A stretch of DNA of 64,000 nt from Asanoa hainanensis (lineage in GTDB: Bacteria > Actinomycetota > Actinomycetes > Mycobacteriales > Micromonosporaceae): the NCBI RefSeq assembly GCF_900188485.1, contig NZ_FZPH01000025.1:23104-87103 (forward strand), written 5' to 3'. Under the pieces are notes generated by a model. That model saw nothing but the letters and a program-made list of their open reading frames with translations. It did not search any database and had not been told where the DNA came from. This document shows, in pieces, positions 7,167 through 16,187 of the stretch; position 1 is the first letter of the stretch, and each line of letters opens with the position of its first letter. A program made the position numbers and the translations under genes.

Positions 7167-8635
7167 TCCCATCGATCCACAAGCGCGGTACCCGGGTCGG
7201 CGGGCTCATCCGCTACCTGTACGGGCCCGGTCGTCGAGAAGAACACCGCGACCCCCGGTTGGTGGCCGCGTGGGACGGCGCCGGACCGCTGTCCCGCCTC
7301 GAGCCGGTGGCGGGCCCGGGCGGCAAGCTCGATTTCACCCAACTGGTCGATCTGCTCGAGCAGCCTGTCCGGGCGGGCCGCAACCCACCGCAGCGCACGG
7401 TGTGGCACACCTCCGTGCGTAATCACGCCTCCGACCGGACGCTGAGCGACCAGCAGTGGGCGCACATCGCCAGGGAGATGGTCGCCGGCTCCGGTCTGGC
7501 GCCCCACGGCGACACCCGGGCAGTGCGGTGGATCGCGGTCCGCCACGCCGACGACCACATCCACATCGTCGCCACCCTGGTCCGTCAGGACCGTCGCACC
7601 GAGTGGGGACGCAACGACCGCTGGCGATGCCAGCGGACCGCCCGGGACCTTGAGGAGCGCTACGGTCTGCACCGGGTCGGGCCCGCCGACCGCACCGCCG
7701 ACACCCGCGCCCACCGGGCCGAGGTCAACAAGGCCCGGCGCACCGGTCGCCGCGAACCCGCCCGTAACCGGCTGCGCCGGGAGGTGCGCTTCGCCGCGGC
7801 GGCCGCCGGATCCAGCGCCGAGTTCTTCGACCTGCTTCGGGCGGCGGGCCTGCAGGTCCGCCTGCGGCACAGCAGCACCGATCCCGGACAGGTCACCGGC
7901 TACGCGGTCGCCCTCGATGGGCACACCATCGCCGATGGCACGCCGGTCTGGTACGGCGGCGGCCGGCTGGCGCCCGACCTGACCCTGCCCCAGCTGCGGA
8001 CCCGCTGGGACGAGACCTCGACCGGCGAGGCGGCCCCGCCACTGATCGAGCAGGCCGAGGTCTACCGGCAGGCCGCCGAGCAGGTGCGCGCCGCCGCCGA
8101 GGCCATCCGCCAGCGTGCCGCGGGTGGCCAGGGTGCCGCCGGCGCGGACGCGTACGCGGCCGCTGACGCCCTCACCGTCACCGCTCGAATGATGGAAGGC
8201 GACGACCCGCGAGGGCCGCTGCATCGCGCGGCCCGCGTGCTCGACCGAGCCACCCGCGAACCGTACCGGCGTCCGCTGCCGCGGACCCGCCGCGCCGAGG
8301 GCCTGCGGTCCATGTCGCGGCTGATGAAACTGGCCGGACAACTCAGCGACAACGCGGCCGTGTTCGAAGCACTCCGCATGGTCATGCAGATGTCGCTGCT
8401 GGCCGACGCCCTCGCCGACATGCGCGAAAGCCAACAACGCCTGCACCAGGCCCGCGCCGCCCGCGCCGCCGCCGGGCTGCTGCGCACCGCTGGCACCAGG
8501 CAGGGCACGACGTCGCCGGCCGTGGCGGACACGGGGGTAACGCCGCAGCCAACGCCACCGTCAACCCCTCCACCAACCGGCGCCCACGATCGTCGACGTC
8601 AGGCCCGGTCCACCAACACGGGCCGCGGCAGGTGA
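7163..8635 (+). CDS. mobA: Relaxase / mobilisation nuclease
   Basis: Cuts one strand at oriT and stays covalently bound to the 5' end during transfer. The N-terminal half carries GTRVGGLIRYLYGPGRREEH and then the metal-binding histidine motif HADDHIHI (residues 128-135, the HxDxxHxH pattern of MOBP-type enzymes). A nearby Tyr (Y18 or Y20) is the candidate nucleophile. The C-terminal half is long, helical and Arg/Ala-rich, ending in a Pro-Thr-rich basic tail (QARSTNTGRGR) that could be a secretion signal. The start is GTG overlapping mobC. Length (490 aa) fits actinobacterial members. Confidence 0.85.
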   Translation: MIPSIHKRGTRVGGLIRYLYGPGRREEHRDPRLVAAWDGAGPLSRLEPVAGPGGKLDFTQLVDLLEQPVRAGRNPPQRTVWHTSVRNHASDRTLSDQQWAHIAREMVAGSGLAPHGDTRAVRWIAVRHADDHIHIVATLVRQDRRTEWGRNDRWRCQRTARDLEERYGLHRVGPADRTADTRAHRAEVNKARRTGRREPARNRLRREVRFAAAAAGSSAEFFDLLRAAGLQVRLRHSSTDPGQVTGYAVALDGHTIADGTPVWYGGGRLAPDLTLPQLRTRWDETSTGEAAPPLIEQAEVYRQAAEQVRAAAEAIRQRAAGGQGAAGADAYAAADALTVTARMMEGDDPRGPLHRAARVLDRATREPYRRPLPRTRRAEGLRSMSRLMKLAGQLSDNAAVFEALRMVMQMSLLADALADMRESQQRLHQARAARAAAGLLRTAGTRQGTTSPAVADTGVTPQPTPPSTPPPTGAHDRRRQARSTNTGRGR

Positions 8636-8656
8636 CGCGACCCCGGGGAGGGGTAG

Positions 8657-9652
8657 ATGGATCGGATCGGGCAAGACCAACACGCCGACCTGGCCGCTGA
8701 GCTCGGCCAGCGAGTCGGCCAAGGCATCGCCGTGCTCTCGACGCTCACGGAGGCCAGCGCTCGGCTGGCCGCCGAGGAGATGCGCCGGCGGGCACGACGG
8801 GAGGAGCAACAGCACACCGACGAGGACAGACGAGACCGGGATGCGCAGAGGCTGGCGGGCGAGAGCGACAAGCTGGCCCAGTACGCGGCCCGGCAGCGCG
8901 TGGAGCACGACCAACGGGTGGTCGGGCAGGCAGCCGATCCGGATTGGCTGGCTCGAGCGGACCTGTTGGACCTCGCCACGGTCTGGCGCACGGCGCGGGC
9001 ACGCGAGCATGAAGGGCCCGAGTACGCCGAGGCCGCCGAGCGCGTCGAGGAGCGGTTGCGGCAGATGTATCCGCGGCCGATGGACCTCTACGACCAGAGA
9101 GTGAGCGCGGGTGTGCCACGCGCCGACGCGATGCGCACCGCGGCGCAGGAGATGGCCCGCACTCCGGTGATGCGGGCCCACGGCGGCGGCCGGGCGGCGG
9201 CCTTGCACCCCGGCGACGTAGCGATCGGGGAAGCGGCTTTCGCCGCCGCTGTCACCGACGAGCAGATCCGGTTGTCCACCGGCGTCGACCCGCGTGACTA
9301 CGCCGAACAACTGGACCAGCTCGGCGCCGGCGGTGCCGCTGCCGCGCAGGCGCTGCGTGAAACCCTCGCCGCCCGAGCCGGGCAGGACCTCGCCGACGGC
9401 CGCAGCGACGCGGCCACGCCCGACAACCCGGCGACCGCCGTCAACGAACACACGACCGGCCTGGTCGACCACAAGCGCGCCACCGCGGACGGCGAGCGTG
9501 ACAGTGCCGCCGCCGGCACCCGTAACGCCGCGCAGCTCGCCGCGGAGTGGTACCCGGAGGGACTCAACCACCCCGCGGCCCTGCCCGGACACGTGGCTGG
9601 CAAACGCCCGGCCGCCACCAGCCCGACGCGCACGGCAGGGAGGACCCGATGA
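8657..9652 (+). CDS. Relaxosome-associated hypothetical protein, 331 aa
   Basis: No catalytic motif. The ATG at 8657 follows GGGGAGGGG. The first 90 residues are strongly charged and probably coiled coil (EEMRRRARREEQQHTDEDRR). The middle is helical and the last 45 residues are basic and low-complexity. The C-terminal segment AAQLAAEWYPEGLNHP resembles AKLAGQWYPQSPAEP at the C-terminus of the 10577-12121 protein. Such conserved tails are common in conjugation-associated actinobacterial proteins; a role as T4SS translocation signal is my inference. It is coupled to the DUF4913 gene by ATGA. Confidence 0.65.
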   Translation: MDRIGQDQHADLAAELGQRVGQGIAVLSTLTEASARLAAEEMRRRARREEQQHTDEDRRDRDAQRLAGESDKLAQYAARQRVEHDQRVVGQAADPDWLARADLLDLATVWRTARAREHEGPEYAEAAERVEERLRQMYPRPMDLYDQRVSAGVPRADAMRTAAQEMARTPVMRAHGGGRAAALHPGDVAIGEAAFAAAVTDEQIRLSTGVDPRDYAEQLDQLGAGGAAAAQALRETLAARAGQDLADGRSDAATPDNPATAVNEHTTGLVDHKRATADGERDSAAAGTRNAAQLAAEWYPEGLNHPAALPGHVAGKRPAATSPTRTAGRTR

Positions 9653-10056
9653 CCCGCTCCGTAGTCGAGGACCCGCCCGCCGGCGAACTGGCCGAGGAGC
9701 GGCAGGCTCAGCCGCCGCTGTATCCGAGCGTGGAAGCCTGGGTGGGCGGCTACTTCACCCCGATGTTCCTGCACCGAGTGCCCGGCAACCAACGCATCCG
9801 GTGGTGTCCCCAGTGGTGGCAGCACGCGGAAGCGATCGCCCGGCTCACGCTGTTGTGGAACACCTGGGAGGGCGCACGGTGGGAACCGGCAGCCAAATCC
9901 GGATGGTGGCTCGATCTGGACCACCACCTGCCGATCCTGCTCGGCATCGACGGACCGTTCCGCAACTGCCGCCACCCGGAGGGCAACCGAGCCGGCAAAC
10001 ACGAATCGCCGGCGGACGCCGCCATCGATCCGGCCCCGGACGGTTGGTGGGACTGA
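9649..10056 (+). CDS. DUF4913 domain protein
   Basis: The pattern YPSVEAWVGGYFTPMF, then RWCPQWWQHAEAIARLTLLW, WWLDLDHHLPILL and DGPFRNC is the DUF4913 signature seen on actinobacterial plasmids and ICEs. The function of the family is unknown; it consistently travels with mobilisation and transfer genes. The ATG at 9649 overlaps the previous stop (ATGA), with GGGAGG upstream. 135 aa, soluble, Trp-rich, with one Cys pair that could bind metal (RWCP and NCRH). Confidence 0.8.
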   Translation: MTRSVVEDPPAGELAEERQAQPPLYPSVEAWVGGYFTPMFLHRVPGNQRIRWCPQWWQHAEAIARLTLLWNTWEGARWEPAAKSGWWLDLDHHLPILLGIDGPFRNCRHPEGNRAGKHESPADAAIDPAPDGWWD

Positions 10057-10075
10057 GCGGCGGGGACCGCGTTCG

Positions 10076-10116
10076 CGGTTATCCACAGCCTTGACGCGAC
10101 TTCGGTTATCCACAGC
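10076..10116. repeat. Two 14-bp direct repeats with perfect DnaA boxes
   Basis: CGGTTATCCACAGC occurs at 10076-10089 and 10103-10116. Each contains TTATCCACA, the consensus DnaA box, in the same orientation, 27 bp apart. They sit in the 102-nt gap between the DUF4913 gene and the next gene. Could be part of a replication origin, or DnaA-dependent control of the downstream operon. Confidence 0.75.
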
Positions 10117-10158
10117 ACGACCACACCTGGCTTGCCCAACCACGGAAGGAGGCGGACA

Positions 10159-10575
10159 GTGCCGCCCATGAACAGTTACCGCATCGCATTGATGGACGCG
10201 ACCGACCGGCTGAACAGCACGACGAACCTCGACGGGCCTGACGCGCAGCAGGCCCTGCTGCTCGCCGCGTACGCCGGTGTCGCCCCCGATACGGCCATGC
10301 CCGCCGACTGGGACTTCTACACCGTGGCGATGACCGACGCCATCGGCGAGCTCCAGGAGGGTCTCGACCTCTCCGAGCAGGTCACCCTCACGTCCCGTCC
10401 TGTCCTGCCGGCAGCCAGCGACCCTGGCCTGAGGGAGGGGGTCACCACAGCCGTGCGTCGACTGGCCGACCTGTACGCCACCGCCGCCGGCGGCCAGGCC
10501 GGCCCGGGGTGGCGTCGGCTGGTCTGGGCCCAGGTCGCGCACCGACTCGACGACGCCGTCGCGGAGCTGACCTGA
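10159..10575 (+). CDS. Hypothetical protein, 138 aa
   Basis: The GTG at 10159 is six nt after AAGGAGG and is preferred; the ATG at 10168 is 15 nt away. The protein is all helical and soluble, with no recognised domain. Segments such as DGPDAQQALLLAAYAGVAPD and WRRLVWAQVAHRLDDAVAEL look like short helical hairpins. It is one nt upstream of the 514-aa gene, so the two are co-translated. The pair follows the DnaA-box repeats, which may regulate it. Confidence 0.65.
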   Translation: MPPMNSYRIALMDATDRLNSTTNLDGPDAQQALLLAAYAGVAPDTAMPADWDFYTVAMTDAIGELQEGLDLSEQVTLTSRPVLPAASDPGLREGVTTAVRRLADLYATAAGGQAGPGWRRLVWAQVAHRLDDAVAELT

Positions 10576-10576
10576 C

Positions 10577-12121
10577 ATGGACTACGGCGACTACCTCGAA
10601 ACCGCGGCGGCGCAACTGGCGCGCGCCCATGCCATCCTGCGCCAACCGCGCCCGCCGGACCCTGCCGTCCGCGCATCCGCCGCCCTGGCCAGGATCCGGC
10701 TGTACCGCAGTGTGGAGCGGCAGGTCGTGGCCGTCGGTGGAGTGCGGGAGGCCGACCTGCCGCAACGCGGTGTCGTCCCGGACCGGCAGCGGGCCGGCGG
10801 CAACCAGACGGCAGCGGCGAACCTGGCGACGGCGCTGCGCTACGCGACCGCACACTCGATCACGGCAAGCGAGGGCGTCGGGAACATCCCACCCATCGGG
10901 CCCGCCGCGGTCGCGCTGCACAGCGCCCACCAGGCGTTACAGATCGCCGGCGACATCCTGATCAGCAACACCGGGCCATACACCGGACCCGGCGACGACC
11001 ACCAACCGAGCACCGCAGACGGCATCGCCCTTCTCGCGGGCGTCGGCCGCGAGAACAACCTCGCCGCTGTCGCGCGCCTCGCGGCCGCCGCCGCGGACAT
11101 GGACGTGCGCCTGGCCCGCTGGCTGTGGCCGGAGGAGGCGCCAGCACCGCTGGGAAGGGTGCTGGCCGCCGCCGAGCAAGACGCCTGGCAGACGAAGAAC
11201 GGCTCGCTGCGGAACGATGCGCGCACCATCGTCGGCCTCGGTCACGGAGCTCAGGCGCCGGTCCGGGCCCTGGCCATCGGGCCCGCGGTCGACGACCCGC
11301 ACCGGTGGGCATCCCCAGCCTCACTACAGGAATGCGTGGCAGCGGTAGACGCCGCCCGCGCGTGGCTGACCCGCCGCGGCGACGACCTGACGGTGCAGCA
11401 GGTGGTCCGCGTCGCGACCGCGGCGGTGGGCATCACCCGGTCGGTTGGGCACGTGCAAGCGCACACGACTGGGACACCCGCGCTCGACGAGTTGGCCGCG
11501 ACGACCGCCCGGCCATGGCGGGGCGTACTCGAGTTCGCCAACGAGTTGCGCAGCCCCGTGCCGGATCGCGGCAACCTGAGTACGTTGACCGCTGCCATGT
11601 CCGGAGTGGCGACATGGCTGCAGGGCCAGCTTCGGCCAGCCGGCCAGTGGGCCGATCCGCCCCGGTGGGCCGCGGACGAGGCGGCTCGGTCGGCGTGGCG
11701 CACCGGCACGGCGCAGATCCTTTCCCGGATGCCGGATCTGGCCGACCAACTCCACGACGCGACACTGCGCGCTCACGGTCGTGGCGGGGTGCTCACCGAA
11801 GCGCGGCGCCTGATCCGCCGACCCGGCCAGCTGATCCGCGCCACGCACTGGGTGACCGCGCCCCCGGAGCACCCTGTGTTCACCGAGCTGCTCGGCGGGC
11901 TGCGCGCGGCGGGCACCGCGACCCGCGCCCTGGCCGCCCGCGCGGACGTGGCGGAACGGCCCGGTGTGGGGGCAGCGGCCGCACTGGGTGCTCCGATGAG
12001 CCCGGCGAAGCTGGCCGGGCAGTGGTACCCGCAGAGCCCGGCCGAGCCGGTCGAACGGGCGAGCCGGACACGAAGCCGGGCGGCTCAGCTGCAGGGTGCG
12101 CCGCAGGTCAAGCGACGCTGA
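10577..12121 (+). CDS. Hypothetical helical protein, 514 aa
   Basis: Not recognised. The ATG at 10577 lies one nt after the previous stop. Almost entirely alpha-helical and Ala/Arg-rich, with no membrane segment, signal peptide or ATPase motif. The C-terminal tail MSPAKLAGQWYPQSPAEP followed by a basic stretch (RASRTRSRAAQ) parallels the tail of the 8657-9652 protein. I infer a structural partner of the relaxosome or a transferred protein. It converges on the primase gene with a 32-nt gap. Confidence 0.65.
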   Translation: MDYGDYLETAAAQLARAHAILRQPRPPDPAVRASAALARIRLYRSVERQVVAVGGVREADLPQRGVVPDRQRAGGNQTAAANLATALRYATAHSITASEGVGNIPPIGPAAVALHSAHQALQIAGDILISNTGPYTGPGDDHQPSTADGIALLAGVGRENNLAAVARLAAAAADMDVRLARWLWPEEAPAPLGRVLAAAEQDAWQTKNGSLRNDARTIVGLGHGAQAPVRALAIGPAVDDPHRWASPASLQECVAAVDAARAWLTRRGDDLTVQQVVRVATAAVGITRSVGHVQAHTTGTPALDELAATTARPWRGVLEFANELRSPVPDRGNLSTLTAAMSGVATWLQGQLRPAGQWADPPRWAADEAARSAWRTGTAQILSRMPDLADQLHDATLRAHGRGGVLTEARRLIRRPGQLIRATHWVTAPPEHPVFTELLGGLRAAGTATRALAARADVAERPGVGAAAALGAPMSPAKLAGQWYPQSPAEPVERASRTRSRAAQLQGAPQVKRR

Positions 12122-12153
12122 ACGAACCACCGACAACGTCCGCTGATGGTGGC

Positions 12154-14160
12154 TCAGCTGTTGCGTTGAGCCGCCGCAGCGGCGGGCAGCGCAGCCCGCC
12201 GAGGCCGCTCACGCAACGCCGCTCTGGCAGACGCTGGCGCCGTCGTCGGCCCCTGATCCTGGCGCGCCAGCCGCGCGGCGTTCATGGCGTCGCGGACACG
12301 GTCCGGGCGAGGCCGCACCACCAGCACGGCCGCCGCCGGGCCCCCGAGCCGGCTGAGGGCGGCCGCACCGGCGGCGGGCTGCTGGCGCTCCAGCGCCTCC
12401 CGCAACTGCGCCGGTGTCGCGGCGGACAGCGACCGGCCGGACAACACGATCCGCGTCACCGGCACATCGATGCGGTTGACGCCGATGGCCCCACCGCGTA
12501 CCGATGCGGTCAACGCGCCGTCCCCCGGGCGGGTCGGGGCGCCGGGACCGGCCCGCCCGCGCAGCGTGTGGTCAATCGTCAACGGGCCTATCCATCGGGG
12601 CGTCATGGCGTAGGCGCGGGCATCTCCGGCCCACGCGACGGTGAACCTCTCGCGCCCCGCGACCGGCCGGTCGCCGTCGAACGAGGTGAGCACCACGATG
12701 CTGGCGTTGCCCTGGTGTGCCGCGCCGAGGGCGGCAAAGTGGGTATTGACCGCCGTGCGGGCGATCTCGACGGCCCTCCGCGCGCCGACCAGGACCGCGA
12801 CCCGGCCGGCGACCTCGCCGGCCAGAGCAGCGGCGTCGCGGTCAGCGGCGGTGTCGCCGGCGCCTTCGGCGATCACCCAGGCGGTGTGGCCGGTGCCCGG
12901 GTCGTGTTCGACCCAGGTCGCGGCCGCGCCCGACGAACTGGTCCGGGCGTACTGGTGTCCCACGGCCTCCGGGTCGGGAAACCCGGCGCCGCTCATCGGC
13001 GTGGCCGCTCCGGCGGCGGACTCGACCGCAGCCGCATCCGGCGCAGGGGCCTGCCCCGGATCGCCGATCAGGTCGTCGTCCCCGGGGGGGTAGATCGCCT
13101 CGAAGACGGTCAACGGGTTGAGGTCCAGTCGTAGCGTCACCTGGTGGGTCAACCGCGCCGCAGCCACCGCATCCCGGTCGCCTACCTCGGCCAGCAGCGG
13201 CGCCACGGCGCGCAGTGCGTCCAGGCGTATCTGAAACGACTCCGAGGACGGGTCCCGACCGAAACGCGCGAGTTCGGCGAGCCGTTGACGGAGCCGGTCC
13301 AGGTGCGGGGTCATCCGGTGCTCGGCGACAACGTCGACCAGCGGCGTGCGAGCCAGCGCGAGAGCGGCGACCGCGGCCATTGACCCGTCGGCGATCAGTG
13401 ACGCCGGATCCGACCCGGCCGGAAACGACATGGCCTCAACCGGCCCTGACCAGTCGCGCAGCAACTCGTAGGACTTGTCGATCGCACCCTGCCCAGCGGC
13501 GTCGGCGTCGAATGCGGCAGCGATCGGGGTGCCGGACGGGACCGCGTCGGCCAGCAGCGCGACTTGCTCGGCGGTCAGCGCGGTGCCGCACGGAGCGACC
13601 GCCACATACGGGCGGTTGCGGTCGGGTAGCGACGGGCGCAGCCCGGCCACCGCGACCACGTCCGCGGGACCTTCCACGATCATGACCAGGTCGGGCTGAG
13701 CTCCGTCGCGGAGTTGCTCCGCGAGTCCGTACAGCACGGCCTTCTTCGAATAGATCGCTGTGCTGGTGGTGTTGCGGTACTTCGGAGTGCCGGGCCGTCC
13801 GGACACGTCACGGCCGGTGAAGGCGACGACCTGGCCGTCTGCATCGCGGATCGGGAACATGACCCGGTCACGGAACACATCGATCAGGTTTCCGTTGCTG
13901 GTTTTGGTGATCAGCCCGGCGTCGAGCAACTCCGAGTCAGTGAACCCGGCAGCCCGAAGGTGCTCTCGCAGAACCACCCAGCCGCGTGGCGCGTAGCCGA
14001 TGGTCCACGGCGTGTCCTGGGCGGTCGCCGCCACGATTCCGCGGCTGCGAAGGTACGCCAGTGCCCGGGGTTGGTCGGTCAGGTGGGAGCGGTAGAACTC
14101 GGTGGCTATTTCGTGCGCGGCGATGAGTCGCCGCGGGTCGGGGTCGGTGCGTCCGTTCAT
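12154..14160 (-). CDS. DnaG-like TOPRIM primase fused to a degenerate PP2C-like domain
   Basis: Residues 1-150 match the catalytic core upstream of TOPRIM in DnaG (AHEIATEFYRSHL, ALAYLRSRGI, DRVMFPIRDADGQVVAF, KYRNTTST). TOPRIM follows: VEGPADVVAVAG (Glu163) and AAAFDADAAGQGA (Asp218/Asp220). The CHC2 zinc finger that normally starts DnaG is absent. After a Pro/Ala linker, residues about 395-625 have the layout of a PPM phosphatase: AWVIAEGAGDT, ASIVVLTSFDG, FTVAWAGDARAYAM, LTIDHTLRG, then a final hydrophobic strand. The key metal Asp of the DG-x-GG motif is replaced (AEGAG) and the last Asp reads VLSGRS, so it is likely inactive. Last gene of the T4SS operon (ATGA overlap). Probably primes the transferred strand. 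Confidence 0.75.
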   Translation of the reverse strand: MNGRTDPDPRRLIAAHEIATEFYRSHLTDQPRALAYLRSRGIVAATAQDTPWTIGYAPRGWVVLREHLRAAGFTDSELLDAGLITKTSNGNLIDVFRDRVMFPIRDADGQVVAFTGRDVSGRPGTPKYRNTTSTAIYSKKAVLYGLAEQLRDGAQPDLVMIVEGPADVVAVAGLRPSLPDRNRPYVAVAPCGTALTAEQVALLADAVPSGTPIAAAFDADAAGQGAIDKSYELLRDWSGPVEAMSFPAGSDPASLIADGSMAAVAALALARTPLVDVVAEHRMTPHLDRLRQRLAELARFGRDPSSESFQIRLDALRAVAPLLAEVGDRDAVAAARLTHQVTLRLDLNPLTVFEAIYPPGDDDLIGDPGQAPAPDAAAVESAAGAATPMSGAGFPDPEAVGHQYARTSSSGAAATWVEHDPGTGHTAWVIAEGAGDTAADRDAAALAGEVAGRVAVLVGARRAVEIARTAVNTHFAALGAAHQGNASIVVLTSFDGDRPVAGRERFTVAWAGDARAYAMTPRWIGPLTIDHTLRGRAGPGAPTRPGDGALTASVRGGAIGVNRIDVPVTRIVLSGRSLSAATPAQLREALERQQPAAGAAALSRLGGPAAAVLVVRPRPDRVRDAMNAARLARQDQGPTTAPASARAALRERPRRAALPAAAAAQRNS

Positions 14161-16187
14161 GGCCGCCGTGCCGAGCCGCGGAAGCGCGGCATCCGCGACG
14201 TGGTCGAGTGGATCGAGTCGACGGGCCCGCCGGAGCTGTCGGCCTCGCCGGTTCCGTCTGCTCCCGAGCTCTCCCGCAACGGCGCAGGCTCAATGCCGGC
14301 CGGGGTCCCAGTGCTCGGCTGAGGTGCGCGCTCGATGACGGTCGGGGACGCGAGCGCAGGCAGCTTCACTCCCTGGGCGGACAGGTCGCTGATGAGTCGT
14401 TCCTGCTCGGCGGCGTCGGAGATTTCGGCGATCGCGGCGGCGGTTTCGGCGGTGAGCGTGGCCGCGGCGGGCTGGCGGTACCACGGGCTGAGCTCGAGCA
14501 TGGCCGGCCGTGCGCCGGAGGCGAGCAGGATCGCGTGGCCGCGTTTGAGCGCCCGAACGTCCTCGGGGCCCAGGATGCGCTGCCGGCGGACGCTGATTTG
14601 GCGCGACATGGTGCCGGAGCCGTCGCGGGTCATCGATAGCGTGGCGACGTCGTGCTCGCCGACCAGAGCGGATACGTCGGCGGCGAACCGGGGGTCGTCT
14701 GCGCCGGCGCCGATGAGCTTTACGGTTGCGGCTCCCCACAGGGTGCCCATGCCCCGGTCGCCCCACACCGTGGTGCCCTGTTGATAGGTCTGCAGGATGG
14801 TGACCAGGATGATGCCGCGGCCGCCGTAGTGGCTGTAGAGCTGCGGCAGGTCGGCCAGGGGGCAGATGTTCGCCGCCTCGTCGAGCATGCACAGCATGGG
14901 TGGGTCGAGACGGCCGCCGCGTGCTTCGGCGCGACGCACACCGTGGCGCATGACCTGGTCGGTCAGGGCCGCCACGAGCGGTCCGCTGGAGCCGGCGCCG
15001 TCCTTGGACAGCAAGTACAGGGTGTCGCGGCTGAGGGGGAACAGGTCCGGGTTGAACTGGTCGAGGCCTGTCTCGGTGCCGGGTTGGTTGACCCAGGCCA
15101 TGATGCGGGGGTCTTGGAGGCATTTTGCCGCCGTACGGGCGGTCTCGTAGATGCCGTCTCTGGTCTCCGGCGCACCGTTCTGCCGGCCCCGCAGTGCTCG
15201 GGCCACCTCGGGAAATCCGCCTTCGAACAGCAGGCCGACAGGTTCGTCGTCGCCTGCGTCGGCCAGCCACGCCTGCACGTCGCTCATGCCGACGCCCCTG
15301 GCCGCGGCGGCGAGGAAGAAGCTGGTCAGCAGGTCCTCGGCGGCGAGCAGCCAGAAGTCCTCGCCCTTGTCCCGCTTGATGGGCTGCACGAAGTGCGATG
15401 CCATCCGCGAGGCGTCTTCGACCGAGCTGATGCTGCTCAGCGGATTCCACCACCAGCCTTGTCCGGTGCGGGTGATGCCCTGTGGGTCGAACACCCAGTT
15501 CCGGCCCACGCGGGCCCGGGCCGCGCGGGTCGTTGCCCACACGTCAGCCCGGTTGGAGGTCGCCACCACCGCGCCTGGGGCGTCGAGGATCAACGGCACC
15601 GCCAGCGAGGTCGTCTTTCCGGCCCGCGGGCCCATCACCGCGAGCACCCCGTCCTCCCAGGAGGCCCGCAGCGTCGGCCCGCGTCGGCCGGGGAGCACCA
15701 TCGTGCCCAGCGCGACGCCGAGGTCGGCGCCGGCGAGCTTCTTGACCGGGGTGTCGCCGAGGCTGGGCCGCAGCTGCAACGCCCGCTTGGTCACCCCGGC
15801 GGGTGTGAGGTCGGCAACCTCGCGAGGACGGGCCATCGACGGCAGCGGGTCCCCGGCGTGTGTGCGCCGACGCTCCCAGATGACCCAGCCGGCCGTCACG
15901 GGCGCCGCGGCGGCCGCCACCAGCGCGCCGTAGACGACGGCGACGGCGGTGTGATTGACGTGCGGATACAGCACGGCCCATTGGCCATGGAGCAGCCCGT
16001 CGACGAATGCCGCGCCGAAGGCTGGCCCGCCGGGCCGGTTCGTCATCGCCGAGGTCAGCGCACCGGCGGCCCACGCCAGCCATGCCAGCGCGACCGCCCC
16101 CCACGCCGCGGCGAGCAGCACGAACGGCGTCAGCGGCATGGTGCCGGCGCTGGAGCGGGGTTGCACCGGGTGTTGGGACAGGCTCAT
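14157..16187 (-). CDS. virD4: VirD4/TraG-type coupling protein (T4CP)
   Basis: Inner-membrane ATPase that links the relaxosome to the secretion channel. Two N-terminal transmembrane segments (about residues 20-45 and 79-104) precede the motor domain. Walker A is GPRAGKTT (186-193) and Walker B is MLCMLDEAANICP. The GRGIILVTILQTYQQ segment and the TraM-recognition region (GTLWGAATVKLIGAG) are characteristic of TraG/TraD proteins. The ATG at 16187 overlaps the VirB4 stop (ATGA). The tail after about residue 600 is disordered and acidic, as usual for the partner-binding end. Length 676 aa fits actinobacterial T4CPs. Confidence 0.88.
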   Translation of the reverse strand: MSLSQHPVQPRSSAGTMPLTPFVLLAAAWGAVALAWLAWAAGALTSAMTNRPGGPAFGAAFVDGLLHGQWAVLYPHVNHTAVAVVYGALVAAAAAPVTAGWVIWERRRTHAGDPLPSMARPREVADLTPAGVTKRALQLRPSLGDTPVKKLAGADLGVALGTMVLPGRRGPTLRASWEDGVLAVMGPRAGKTTSLAVPLILDAPGAVVATSNRADVWATTRAARARVGRNWVFDPQGITRTGQGWWWNPLSSISSVEDASRMASHFVQPIKRDKGEDFWLLAAEDLLTSFFLAAAARGVGMSDVQAWLADAGDDEPVGLLFEGGFPEVARALRGRQNGAPETRDGIYETARTAAKCLQDPRIMAWVNQPGTETGLDQFNPDLFPLSRDTLYLLSKDGAGSSGPLVAALTDQVMRHGVRRAEARGGRLDPPMLCMLDEAANICPLADLPQLYSHYGGRGIILVTILQTYQQGTTVWGDRGMGTLWGAATVKLIGAGADDPRFAADVSALVGEHDVATLSMTRDGSGTMSRQISVRRQRILGPEDVRALKRGHAILLASGARPAMLELSPWYRQPAAATLTAETAAAIAEISDAAEQERLISDLSAQGVKLPALASPTVIERAPQPSTGTPAGIEPAPLRESSGADGTGEADSSGGPVDSIHSTTSRMPRFRGSARRP

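Noticed and set aside
6701..8446. Minus-strand frame opposite mobC and relaxase
   Set aside because: The plus strand has relaxase histidine motif; the minus product has shadow composition.
11125..13134. Long plus-strand open frame across the 514-aa gene end and the primase
   Set aside because: Crosses two convergent supported genes; low-quality Arg/Gly/Pro composition.
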